NCBI RefSeq assembly: GCF_001742185.1
Contig: NZ_CP015750.1
Coordinates: 2,480,001 to 2,544,000, forward strand
Length of the DNA: 64,000 nt
From: Pectobacterium wasabiae CFBP 3304
Lineage (GTDB): Bacteria > Pseudomonadota > Gammaproteobacteria > Enterobacterales > Enterobacteriaceae
Direction: 5' to 3'
Position numbers and translations under genes: made by a program
Part shown: positions 1 to 9,257 of the stretch, piece by piece
Position numbering within the stretch: the stretch's first letter is position 1
Layout: every line of letters begins with the position of its first letter
Notes under the pieces: generated by a model
The model's database searches: none
Told to the model about the DNA's origin: nothing
What the model saw: only the letters and a program-made list of their open reading frames with translations

Positions 1-1382
1 ATATGCCCCCTATAGGCTTCTCCATGCAATCCTCTTGCGGTTACCGACACATCAAGTTGATAGTTTTCATTGCTGAAAGGTGAGCAGGAACAAATCAAAT
101 GATAAGTATGTAAACGCAGGAGTTTTTGAGACATTAAATCGCCATCAATAGCGATATCTGCTTTTTCCCACAACAACTCCCACGCTTGTTCGGTCGATTT
201 TAATTGAGTCGAAAAATCAACTAATACAGATTCATCTGCAATGTGCCAATCACTGGGAAATACCGTCGATAGTCGAATATTGACACTTTTTTCAAACTGG
301 TAAGTTTTTCCTTGTATCACCGGACATGTGATCGATTGGCTAACCTTATTTGGCTCTTCCTGAATGCGAATATCATCTTCCGCGAAGAAGTTTCCTCGTA
401 TTGTTGAGGAGAATCCCATCCCGATTTCTGACTGAAGTGTCTTCGCATTTAGATAGGCATTTTTACCGCAGGCACCGCGTGATAATACTTGATAGTGATT
501 TGACGTGAGGCTGCGATAACGTGCCACGCCATAGTTATACGTCTCCCCATCAATATGCGTGCAGATGGTGAGACTGCCATCAAAATTAAGTGGCGTGAAG
601 CAATACTCAATAGCGAAACGGGTAGGATGCGACATATCCGCAAGCATCCGGCTACGGATTTGCACCTGACGGTTCTGCTCGTCTTCCACCAGCCAGTTTT
701 GTTCCAGCACACCATTTTTCAGAGAAAGGTTGCGGTAAAGCGCAATATTCTTACTTGTATCAGGTGTTAGCCAATCACCGTTACCGATTTTAATTCGGAT
801 CGCGCGCGCGTCCGGCGCATTGACAAAATCCTCATTGGTAACAGTGTGGCCAGCAATATTTGATTGGGCCTGGTTATAACATCCTGCGAGGTAAGTCGCA
901 GGGTAAGTTGCATCATTTGCCTGCATATCCGGCATCGTGCCACGTACACCTAGATAACCATTTGCTACGGTTAACAGTGATTCAATAGCATACTCTTTTT
1001 TTCCTGCGCTAAACCCGCAGTAATCTATGCCCCAACTGAGCGTATCATATTGCTGCTTGATAGCGTCCTTCAGATTATCCGGGGATAGCGTGCCTGCATT
1101 TTTTTTGGCAATAAATGGCACATTAAATATTTCCGAAAATGCCTTTTCTAAATTAATTACCTCTTGACCAGCTAATTCCATGCAAAATAGCGGGTAATGT
1201 GAGAGTTTATCCCCAATGATTACCCCCCCATTTACCTGGGGGAAATCGGATTTTATCTCCCGTAATACGGATAAACATGCTTCAGTTGATAAATCATTCC
1301 ATTCCAAAGCATAGTGGTGATCCTTATTCTCTAAGGAAAAATTAAGTCCATTTTTGCTTACTAAAATAGTTAGATAACGCAT
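1..1382 (-). CDS. GH65-family disaccharide(-phosphate) phosphorylase, C-terminal part outside window
   Basis: This gene reads on the minus strand from ATG at 1382 and stays open through base 1, so the catalytic (alpha/alpha)6 barrel and stop are missing. From about residue 117 it follows the GH65 pattern: WGIDYCGF, then ESLLTVANGYLGVRG, and near the window edge LHTYHLI and ARGLHGEAY. GH65 enzymes phosphorolyse trehalose, trehalose-6-phosphate, maltose or kojibiose. Lying 25 bp downstream of treB, a trehalose-6-phosphate phosphorylase giving glucose-6-phosphate and beta-glucose-1-phosphate is the best inference. It would replace the TreC hydrolase of E. coli. About 115 residues precede the usual start of the GH65 N-terminal domain and are unexplained. 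Substrate cannot be read from this fragment. Confidence 0.85.
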   Translation of the reverse strand, partial: MRYLTILVSKNGLNFSLENKDHHYALEWNDLSTEACLSVLREIKSDFPQVNGGVIIGDKLSHYPLFCMELAGQEVINLEKAFSEIFNVPFIAKKNAGTLSPDNLKDAIKQQYDTLSWGIDYCGFSAGKKEYAIESLLTVANGYLGVRGTMPDMQANDATYPATYLAGCYNQAQSNIAGHTVTNEDFVNAPDARAIRIKIGNGDWLTPDTSKNIALYRNLSLKNGVLEQNWLVEDEQNRQVQIRSRMLADMSHPTRFAIEYCFTPLNFDGSLTICTHIDGETYNYGVARYRSLTSNHYQVLSRGACGKNAYLNAKTLQSEIGMGFSSTIRGNFFAEDDIRIQEEPNKVSQSITCPVIQGKTYQFEKSVNIRLSTVFPSDWHIADESVLVDFSTQLKSTEQAWELLWEKADIAIDGDLMSQKLLRLHTYHLICSCSPFSNENYQLDVSVTARGLHGEAYRGH

Positions 1383-1407
1383 GCTAAACTCTTTTAAATA
1401 ACAGAAA

Positions 1408-2832
1408 TTACAGAGAAGTTATCAGTATGCCTTTACGCTGCTGATAACGATAAATAGCCATCGTCAATACGATAGGAATGACTATTGCTACAACCATAGC
1501 AACAAAGTAAATACCCCAAAATGCAGGCTGAATTGAAAGAATACCGGGTATCCCTCCAACACCGATCCCGTTAGAAAGCACACGAGCATAGCCACAAATC
1601 AGTCCCGCTAACGCCGCGCCGATCATCGCGCACAGCATTGGGAAGCGGTAACGCAAGTTAACTCCGTACATGGCAGGTTCAGTTACACCTAAATAAGCGG
1701 AAATAGCGGCAGGAATGGTGATTTCACGTTCATTTTGTTTATTACTAATCAAGATGATGCCGACAACTGCAGAGGCTTGTGCGATGTTTGAGAGTGCAAT
1801 GATTGGCCAGATGGGTGTCCCCCCCACGTTTTGCGTCAATTGCATATCAATTGCCAGAGTGGTGTGATGCAGGCCAGTGATGACTAAAGGTGAGTAGAAA
1901 AAGCCAAATATCATCGAGCCTATGGGGGCAAAATCACCCAACATTAAATAGCGGACCCCGTCTGAAATGCTATTACCGATCAGACGACCAAGCGGTCCAA
2001 GAATGGCATGGGCAACGGCAACTGAAACCAATATCGTGACGACAGGTACGATGACTAATGTTAGGTAATTAGGAATGTATTTACGTAATCTAACTTCAAA
2101 CCAACCTAAGAATAGCCCTGCTAAAATTGAAGGAATAACCTGAGCCTGATAGCCGACTTTTTGAATTGAGAATATGCCAAAATCCCAGACATCAGGGTTT
2201 TGGCTTCCTATATCATAGGCATTCATTAATTGCGGTGAAACCAGAGTAATGCCTAATACAATACCAAGTATGGGAGATCCGCCCATTTTCTTTACCGTGG
2301 ACCAACAGATTGCTACGGGTAAGAAGTGAAAGATCGCTTCACATGGTAACCATAAAAAGCCATATAATGGCTGAAGCCATGGGAGTATGGTTGTTAGTGT
2401 TTTATCATTATATACTGGCATTTCACCAATGACGTTACGTAGTCCAAGTAATAAACCACCACATATTAACGCAGGTAATAAAGGCACAAATATTTCAGCT
2501 AAGTTAGAAATTAATCGTTCCCAGAATTTCATGTTTTTTCGAGCGGAAATTTTTGCTTCTTCTTTGCTACTTTCGGTGATTTTTAGTTTTTCTATTAATT
2601 TTTTATAGTAAAGGTCGACATCAGTTCCTATTATTATTTGAAATTGACCTGCATTATTGAAGCATCCTTTTACTGCAGGGATTTCTTTAATTCCTTCAAT
2701 GTCAGCTATATCGGGGTTATTTAATACGAAACGCAAGCGAGTCAAGCAGTGAGAAACGGTTATGACATTTTCTTCGCCACCTACTAATTTAATTATCTGA
2801 TCTACCACATCAAGATTGATTATTCCTGTCAT
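1408..2832 (-). CDS. treB: PTS trehalose-specific EIIBC component
   Basis: This 474-residue membrane permease is almost the same length as E. coli TreB (473). The N-terminal EIIB domain carries the phosphorylated cysteine in SHCLTRLRF (Cys29) and the TreB-like stretch VKGCFNNAGQFQIIIG. A short linker leads to the glucose-superfamily EIIC domain, with many hydrophobic segments and the substrate-site motif GVTEPAMYG near residue 380. It imports trehalose with phosphorylation to trehalose-6-phosphate and has no EIIA domain, so it would borrow a glucose-type EIIA. It is the first gene after a TreR-like operator and is followed at 25 bp by the GH65 gene, which indicates an operon. The trehalose assignment rests on resemblance to TreB and the adjacent treR. 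Confidence 0.92.
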   Translation of the reverse strand: MTGIINLDVVDQIIKLVGGEENVITVSHCLTRLRFVLNNPDIADIEGIKEIPAVKGCFNNAGQFQIIIGTDVDLYYKKLIEKLKITESSKEEAKISARKNMKFWERLISNLAEIFVPLLPALICGGLLLGLRNVIGEMPVYNDKTLTTILPWLQPLYGFLWLPCEAIFHFLPVAICWSTVKKMGGSPILGIVLGITLVSPQLMNAYDIGSQNPDVWDFGIFSIQKVGYQAQVIPSILAGLFLGWFEVRLRKYIPNYLTLVIVPVVTILVSVAVAHAILGPLGRLIGNSISDGVRYLMLGDFAPIGSMIFGFFYSPLVITGLHHTTLAIDMQLTQNVGGTPIWPIIALSNIAQASAVVGIILISNKQNEREITIPAAISAYLGVTEPAMYGVNLRYRFPMLCAMIGAALAGLICGYARVLSNGIGVGGIPGILSIQPAFWGIYFVAMVVAIVIPIVLTMAIYRYQQRKGILITSL

Positions 2833-2864
2833 GTTTTCGTCTCTAGTTTTCGCATCCTAATTTT

Positions 2865-2907
2865 AAGATACGTTGAGACTCATTGGCTCTCAATGGGAAC
2901 GTTCCCA
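2865..2907 (-). promoter_or_regulatory. treB promoter with TreR-type operator palindrome
   Basis: A perfect 14-bp palindrome, TGGGAACGTTCCCA, lies at 2894-2907. Reading toward treB, a -35 TTGAGA (2888-2893 on the complement) is followed after exactly 17 bp by TATCTT (2865-2870). The palindrome therefore abuts the upstream edge of the -35 box, a good place for a LacI-family repressor such as TreR. No other copy of the palindrome was noticed in the window. Confidence 0.75.
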
Positions 2908-2961
2908 AAAAATGACAAATATCACAAAATTTCTTATTGCGATAATAAAAAACAAGTTAAA

Positions 2962-3903
2962 TCATGGTGATGTAATTATGTGCGTTTTTGGTGAAAATTT
3001 ATTGTTAATAATGTTAATTAATAAGCTGGCGGCAAGTTCACCGCTTTCTCGGAAGCCTAAACGACAGGTCTTCGTGTCAGGGAATAAAAATGTCAGCAAG
3101 TCATTACGGCCGATGCAAGCAACAAAAACATCATTAATAGTTTGAGTTTTTAAGTATTTTTGCACCCCAAACGCCAAGGAGTCTGTTGCGCATAAAATGG
3201 CTTGAGGCCCCTTGGAAACCACCTTTTGTGCGAGTTGATAACCACTTTGATAATTCAGCTTTCCTAACTCGGCGTTAATTGTTAGCTGATGTTGATGGCA
3301 ATAATTCTCATAGGCTTGGAATCGTAGCAACCCTGTGGTTTCATCTTGTAAATCAATGCCAACGTAACCAATTTCACTGAATTTTTTTTCTTGATGTAAA
3401 AATTCCATTAGATGATTAACCGCGCCGGTATCGTCGTTACAAACACAGGTATAACCGTCAAATGAGCGGGCGATGATGACGATACGTTGCTGCCATGAAG
3501 CCAATTGTTCACTGGTCATGCCGGTGAATGCGAATAATATAACGCCGTCAATCTTTCTCCGTTCAAGCATTGTTAAATGTTCATCAACTTTTTTGGGGTC
3601 GAACTGGCTTTCCAGAATAATAGGGTCAATGCCGTTGGCATAAAAAAGGGGTAAAATTGCGCTAACCGTTTGGTTTTCTGCATATGAATCAAGACGGGTT
3701 ACGATGATCCCAAAGGTTCGATTCGCTAATCCACGCATGGCCCTGGCTGATTTTGAAGGTGTGAATTGGTACCGCTCTATCACCGTCAGCACTTTTTGGC
3801 GTGTAACTTCGTTAACATTTTTATCGTTATTTATTACACGAGAAACGGTCGACTTTCCTACATTACAAAGAGCCGCTATATCTTTGATTGTTAATTTATG
3901 CAC
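2962..3903 (-). CDS. treR: Trehalose operon repressor, LacI family
   Basis: A LacI-type helix-turn-helix at the extreme N-terminus (LTIKDIAALCNVGKSTVSRV) is followed by a hinge with SARAMRG and a periplasmic-binding-like core with IIVTRLDS, DPIILESQF and IDGVILFAFTG. These track E. coli TreR closely. I chose GTG at 3903, giving 313 residues (TreR is 315). Upstream ATG at 3972 would add 23 residues ahead of the DNA-binding helix with no counterpart. TreR represses treB and is induced by trehalose-6-phosphate in E. coli. Here it lies immediately upstream of treB on the same strand, with the operator in the 129-bp gap. Confidence 0.9.
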   Translation of the reverse strand: MHKLTIKDIAALCNVGKSTVSRVINNDKNVNEVTRQKVLTVIERYQFTPSKSARAMRGLANRTFGIIVTRLDSYAENQTVSAILPLFYANGIDPIILESQFDPKKVDEHLTMLERRKIDGVILFAFTGMTSEQLASWQQRIVIIARSFDGYTCVCNDDTGAVNHLMEFLHQEKKFSEIGYVGIDLQDETTGLLRFQAYENYCHQHQLTINAELGKLNYQSGYQLAQKVVSKGPQAILCATDSLAFGVQKYLKTQTINDVFVACIGRNDLLTFLFPDTKTCRLGFRESGELAASLLINIINNKFSPKTHIITSP

Positions 3904-4274
3904 TGTCTCTGTATTCCAATATAATAAGTCTCTAAGACTTATGATGTTAATATAGTTATTGATACATAACAATTACAGGTCCGTAGCCCCGCAGAAGTTC
4001 AGTACCACCGATATGAACATCGGTAAAGTCCAATGCTCCATGAGCGTCTTGAGGATTATCTCTATCGAGAAGGAGGGCCGTGCTATCGTAGCCGCTCTTA
4101 AGGTCGCGACGTTATTTCACATTATTTTGAAAGAAGCAGATAACGGTTCCCGGCGTTAACGTCTTACCGATGAGCGATTGTTGCAGCATTGACTACGAAA
4201 GAAAGGGCGGATAGATAATCCACCCAATACACCAGAGGGGACACGAGTATGCCGCACTCTGGTTTTCTGCACGG
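3904..4274. other. Gene-poor stretch between GH1 gene and treR
   Basis: I see no convincing gene here. An open frame at 3959-4159 (plus) has no recognisable motif, and its flanks do not carry a good ribosome-binding site. It may be degenerate DNA or leader/trailer sequence. Confidence 0.4.
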
Positions 4275-5684
<1,410 letters not shown>

Positions 5685-5751
5685 TTACATCATTACGCAG
5701 TGTCGGCTTGTGGCTCCGCGCGCTCGTGCAGGGAACCGCTGGATGACAGGC

Positions 5752-5800
5752 AAAAAAAAACTTGGGCAGAAGAGAGTATCACTACTCACCTCTGCCCAAG
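5752..5800 (-). terminator. Intrinsic terminator in the leader of the GH1 gene
   Basis: On the minus strand a 10-bp stem (CTTGGGCAGA/TCTGCCCAAG) is followed directly by nine T residues, about 90 bp upstream of the GH1 start. Just upstream (minus strand, about 5829-5850) is GGATTGT, the start of BglG-type RAT antiterminator sites, but the rest of the RAT consensus is poor. It is either the leader terminator of an antiterminated bgl-like operon or the end of a lost upstream gene. Confidence 0.75.
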
Positions 5801-5927
5801 TCTCGCCCGCCAGTGGCGGTAACGTCTTAGCTGAACACTATACAATCCTGAATCTCCGGGGCAATGTCCCCGTTTGGTTATGTGACTCCGATCACGGCAT
5901 CACTATTGATGCTACTTAGGGTTGCCA

Positions 5928-5954
5928 GGCGTTAGGGGCTTTTCCCCTAACGCC
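5928..5954. terminator. Strong hairpin downstream of DJ-1 gene
   Basis: An 11-bp perfect stem GGCGTTAGGGG/CCCCTAACGCC closes a 5-nt loop, 18 bp past the stop of the DJ-1/PfpI gene. There is no T tract on either side, so it may be an RNA-stabilising hairpin or a weak terminator. Confidence 0.5.
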
Positions 5955-5971
5955 GTGGTGTTATGTCGTTA

Positions 5972-6736
5972 CTAGGCCTTCGCTTGCAGGGCCTTGACGA
6001 CAGCTTCTCCCAGCGCTTTAGCGGATGCTGGGTTTTGGCCGGTGATCAGTCGTCCGTCAACGACGACTTTATTTTCAAAGATCGGCGCTTCTTCGAATGT
6101 TGCGCCATCCTTTTTCAGCGCGGCCTCAAGTTCAAAAGGAACAATCTTGTCGTAGTGACGGAAAGCCTCTTCCTCTGCGGTAAATCCGGTAAGGTGACGC
6201 CCTTTAATTAACAGCTCGCCGTTGCTGAGTTTCACATTCAGCAATCCCGCCGGGCCGTGGCAGACTGCGCTGATGATCTTATTGTTCTCATACATCGTAC
6301 GTACAATATTGATCAACTGAGGATTGTTTGCGAAATCCCACATCGGCCCATGTCCACCGACGAGCAAGATCGCGGTGTACTTAGCAGGATCAACCTTGGC
6401 GAGCGGGATTGAATTAGCCAGTTTGTTACGGTGTTCTGGGTTAGTCCAGAAATCCAGACTCGCCTGATCTTTGAGATCAAACCCGTCGAAGGGCGGTAAT
6501 CCTCCTTTGGGGCTGGCGATATCATAATCCAGCCCAGCTTTATCAAAGACTTCAACCGGATGAGTGAGTTCTGGAAACCAGAAACCGCCCACAAGTTCTG
6601 GCGTCTTTTTATCCAGACTGGAAACGACGATTAAGACTTTCTCTTCTTTCTGAGTATTCTGGGCAAAAACGGGGGAGGCTGCGGCAAATACAGCAATCGC
6701 GGCGATAAGACCTGTACAACGCTTTATTATTGACAT
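5972..6736 (-). CDS. Secreted DJ-1/PfpI-family protein
   Basis: I place the start at ATG 6736 (AAGGAA about 7 bp upstream), which begins a clear Sec signal peptide, MSIIKRCTGLIAAIAVFAA..SPVFA, with cleavage before Gln26. The mature protein has the DJ-1/PfpI fold motifs: Glu56 in FWFPELTHP, VGGHGPMWDF, and the nucleophile elbow AVCHGPAGLL with Cys159-His160. Hsp31-type members are glyoxalases or deglycase-like enzymes or chaperones, but a periplasmic member is less usual and its substrate is unknown. It is transcribed divergently from a LysR-type regulator 178 bp away, which is probably its regulator. Confidence 0.85.
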   Translation of the reverse strand: MSIIKRCTGLIAAIAVFAAASPVFAQNTQKEEKVLIVVSSLDKKTPELVGGFWFPELTHPVEVFDKAGLDYDIASPKGGLPPFDGFDLKDQASLDFWTNPEHRNKLANSIPLAKVDPAKYTAILLVGGHGPMWDFANNPQLINIVRTMYENNKIISAVCHGPAGLLNVKLSNGELLIKGRHLTGFTAEEEAFRHYDKIVPFELEAALKKDGATFEEAPIFENKVVVDGRLITGQNPASAKALGEAVVKALQAKA

Positions 6737-6914
6737 AGAAAATTCCTTCAGCAGGTGGTGTCTGCCGACTATATCTGTGATAACTGTTTGAAAATAGACG
6801 GTAAAAACGGAACGCATTGTTTAATAAATTGATGTAATAGTTTTGTATTGGCGTGAGAAACTGTCGTAAAGTATGTTTGATGATCCCTGTATAGCATGAC
6901 GATAAGGAAGCCTG

Positions 6915-7817
6915 ATGGGGCAATCCGATAGCTTTGATGGACTTGCAGAATTTCTGGCGATAGCGAAACGGCTGAGCATTCGTAAAGCAGCACTCGATCT
7001 CGGTAAGACGCCTGGCTCGATGAGCTTGTCGCTCCAGCGATTGGAGCATCGCCTCGGCGTGCTACTTTTCCACCGGACGACGCGCAAGATGGCATTGACG
7101 GAAGCAGGGGAAGATCTGCTGCTGAGAGTCGGCCCTGCGGCACTGGCCATCGTGACGGGTTTTGAAGATGTGGCGCAGTCGGCAAAAAAGCCATCGGGGA
7201 CGTTGAAGCTGATCGTCGAACGTTTGGCATTACCTCATGTTATCGAGCCGCTCATACCCGCATTTCGTCAGGCGTGGCCGAATTTGAATGTCGATATCAC
7301 GGTGAGTAATCGCCACGATAACTTTGTCTCTGAAGGTTATGACGCTGGTATCATGATCGGTTCCTACATTGAGCAGGATATGATTGCGATACGGCTCTCC
7401 CCACCATTTCAGTGGGCGGTATTTGGATCGCCGGACTATTTTAAAACGCATGGCAAGCCTAAGGTCACGAGCGATCTGGTGCATCACGAATGTATTCGCT
7501 TTCGTCGCCCTGAAAAGGGGGATATTTATCGCTGGGAGTTTATCGAAGACAAAGAAAGTGTGAGGCTTGAACCAATGGGCACGGTCACCGTCAACGATGG
7601 GGAACTGATGCGTAGCCTTGCGGTTAGGGGCGTCGGGCTTATTTATTCATCCACTTTCCATACCTCACGCGAATTGGCAGATGGCACATTGGAAGCGGCG
7701 TTACTCGATCTCTCGCCGGGAAACGACGGCCTCTTCTTGTATTTCTCAAGAGCCGCGAGGAACCAACCCAAATTGCGTGCGTTTATTGATGTGTGTTCAC
7801 AGTTGATTAAAACGTGA
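6915..7817 (+). CDS. LysR-family transcriptional regulator
   Basis: The 300-residue protein has the LysR winged helix near its N-terminus (FLAIAKRLSIRKAALDLG...SMSLSLQRLEHRLGVLLFHR), then TRKMALTEAGEDLL and a substrate-binding domain with two lobes. The subgroup resembles the large set of LysR proteins that carry a YDAGIMIGSYIEQDMIAIRL type of loop. Its start follows AGGAAGCCTG by a short gap. It is divergent from the secreted DJ-1/PfpI gene, the classic arrangement for a LysR protein and its target. The effector is unknown. Confidence 0.88.
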   Translation: MGQSDSFDGLAEFLAIAKRLSIRKAALDLGKTPGSMSLSLQRLEHRLGVLLFHRTTRKMALTEAGEDLLLRVGPAALAIVTGFEDVAQSAKKPSGTLKLIVERLALPHVIEPLIPAFRQAWPNLNVDITVSNRHDNFVSEGYDAGIMIGSYIEQDMIAIRLSPPFQWAVFGSPDYFKTHGKPKVTSDLVHHECIRFRRPEKGDIYRWEFIEDKESVRLEPMGTVTVNDGELMRSLAVRGVGLIYSSTFHTSRELADGTLEAALLDLSPGNDGLFLYFSRAARNQPKLRAFIDVCSQLIKT

Positions 7818-7928
7818 CGGTTTTTTCCTGAAAAACGGAACGCTGGGCCTGTCATTTACATTGTTTAATTGCCTGTTTTTAGTCGGCTTATTCCAACCGC
7901 GAAGACAGGCACATAGGGATGAAAAATA

Positions 7929-8015
7929 ATGTCAGCCCCCGCGACCAAGTTGGCTAACAGCGTCCAAACCGGAGGTCAGCAAGCGCCGCTGAACGTGCGA
8001 TTGGCGAAATCATGA
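7929..8015 (+). other. Possible 28-codon gene fragment
   Basis: A short frame starting MSAPATKLANSVQTGGQQ ends after 28 codons, and another frame over the same bases reads AERAIGEIMTTMIK before a stop. This looks like the broken start of a former gene between the LysR and GntR regulators. I cannot name the family. Confidence 0.25.
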
Positions 8016-8024
8016 CAACGATGA

Positions 8025-8759
8025 TTAAGGCCGCTCCGAGTTTTGTCTCAATGGGAAAAGTTGGGTATTGATAATCGCAATATTCACTTCACAAGGGGTT
8101 CCATCGTCCAGAAAGACGGTTTCATTGATCTCCATAACGGCATCATTTTCCGATAAATTCAGTAAAGCCAAAATGTCAGGATCGGTTAATTTTTTTGCCG
8201 TTAAGTTTTGATCCCTACGCTGGACTTTTTTACCAGTAATTTGCTCGATGTAGGCGTATTTTGATATTTCTAATTTGGCGAACTCCATACTGCTAAACAT
8301 GCTTACCGGAAGATGTATGTGCTCCAGCGCCACAGGGATATTATCGAAGCACATCAGACGTAATATTTTATACACTTTGTCGCTATTCTTAATGCGCAAC
8401 GCCTGTGCCATATCCGGTGATGGGACTTTTATTATGCTGGCAGATACAATTTTTCTGACCCCTTTGTGACCGTGTTTTTGGGCCTGATAATCAAAAGGAG
8501 AAAGTACGTGAAACCTCCCAGAGTGGTTGCTTATCCCGATTGAACCAACAAACAGCCCAGACCCTTTTACCCGGTAAATTCTCTGTTGCTCAATCAGGAT
8601 ACGTGTCGCTTCGCGAACGGTGGCACGGGTAATTCCTATGTTTTTGGCGATAGCGATTTCAGTATCAAGCTTATCCCCAGGCAAGAGGCTATCATCCTTG
8701 ATTTTCTTAAGGATGTAATCGACCACCTCTTTCTGTTTTTCTGTAATGCCATCGGCCAT
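8025..8759 (-). CDS. GntR-family regulator with UTRA ligand domain
   Basis: The 244-residue protein has an N-terminal GntR winged helix (PGDKLDTEIAIAKNIGITRATVREA, about residues 27-51, then YRVKGSGLFVG) and a C-terminal UTRA/HutC-like domain (KVYKILRLMCFDNIPVALE; DGTPCEVNIAIINTQLFPL). HutC-type members sense small sugars or acids and repress nearby catabolic genes. It is divergent from the transketolase/PTS operon, separated by about 500 bp containing repeated CTATAC motifs, so it is probably that operon's local regulator. The ligand is unknown. Confidence 0.88.
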   Translation of the reverse strand: MADGITEKQKEVVDYILKKIKDDSLLPGDKLDTEIAIAKNIGITRATVREATRILIEQQRIYRVKGSGLFVGSIGISNHSGRFHVLSPFDYQAQKHGHKGVRKIVSASIIKVPSPDMAQALRIKNSDKVYKILRLMCFDNIPVALEHIHLPVSMFSSMEFAKLEISKYAYIEQITGKKVQRRDQNLTAKKLTDPDILALLNLSENDAVMEINETVFLDDGTPCEVNIAIINTQLFPLRQNSERP

Positions 8760-9257
8760 CTACTTTATTCCTGATAAGGGTGAAGGACCGGCTCCCCTGA
8801 GCCCTGTTTGCACGTGCCTGTCTTACTTTCCAGACAATGCTTCTGTTACATAGAGATGTGATCAAGATAACGAATTTGCATTTAGAACTAACATGTCCAG
8901 ATATATTTTAACTTTACATGTTGTATCTGTACACATCTAGGTTCATTATCAAGATGACTATACATCTAAAACATGTCTATACGTAATAAATTAAACTGAA
9001 ATCATTCAAACTATATCTATACGAATTCATTGGGTTTTTAATTTCAACTTGCTGTTTTAATTAATTATGCCTCACCAGGGAATCAAACATAAAGAGACCG
9101 TTTTTACAGACTGAATGATGAAATGTGATGGAAGGGGGCAGTGAGTTTCAGGATGTTTCCCAAAAATCTGACTGTACATACAGAGTATCTGGATACCACC
9201 GGTAAATTCAGGGCAAGCCTTATCCCTGAAGAATTCTGAGTTTAAGAGAGATGATTT
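8760..9257. promoter_or_regulatory. Divergent control region with repeated GntR-type half-sites
   Basis: This AT-rich gap separates the GntR gene from the transketolase/PTS operon. GTCTATAC at 8975-8982 fits the HutC-type consensus GTNTANAC. The core CTATAC recurs at 8958-8963 and 9017-9022, with CTGTAC at 8929-8934. Start-to-start spacings are 29, 19 and 40 bp, roughly helical multiples. These are candidate operators for the adjacent GntR protein. No gene was seen. Confidence 0.5.

Noticed and set aside
449..949. Open frames on both strands within the first kilobase
   Set aside because: They are shadows of the GH65 gene, which is open from 1382 to the window edge.
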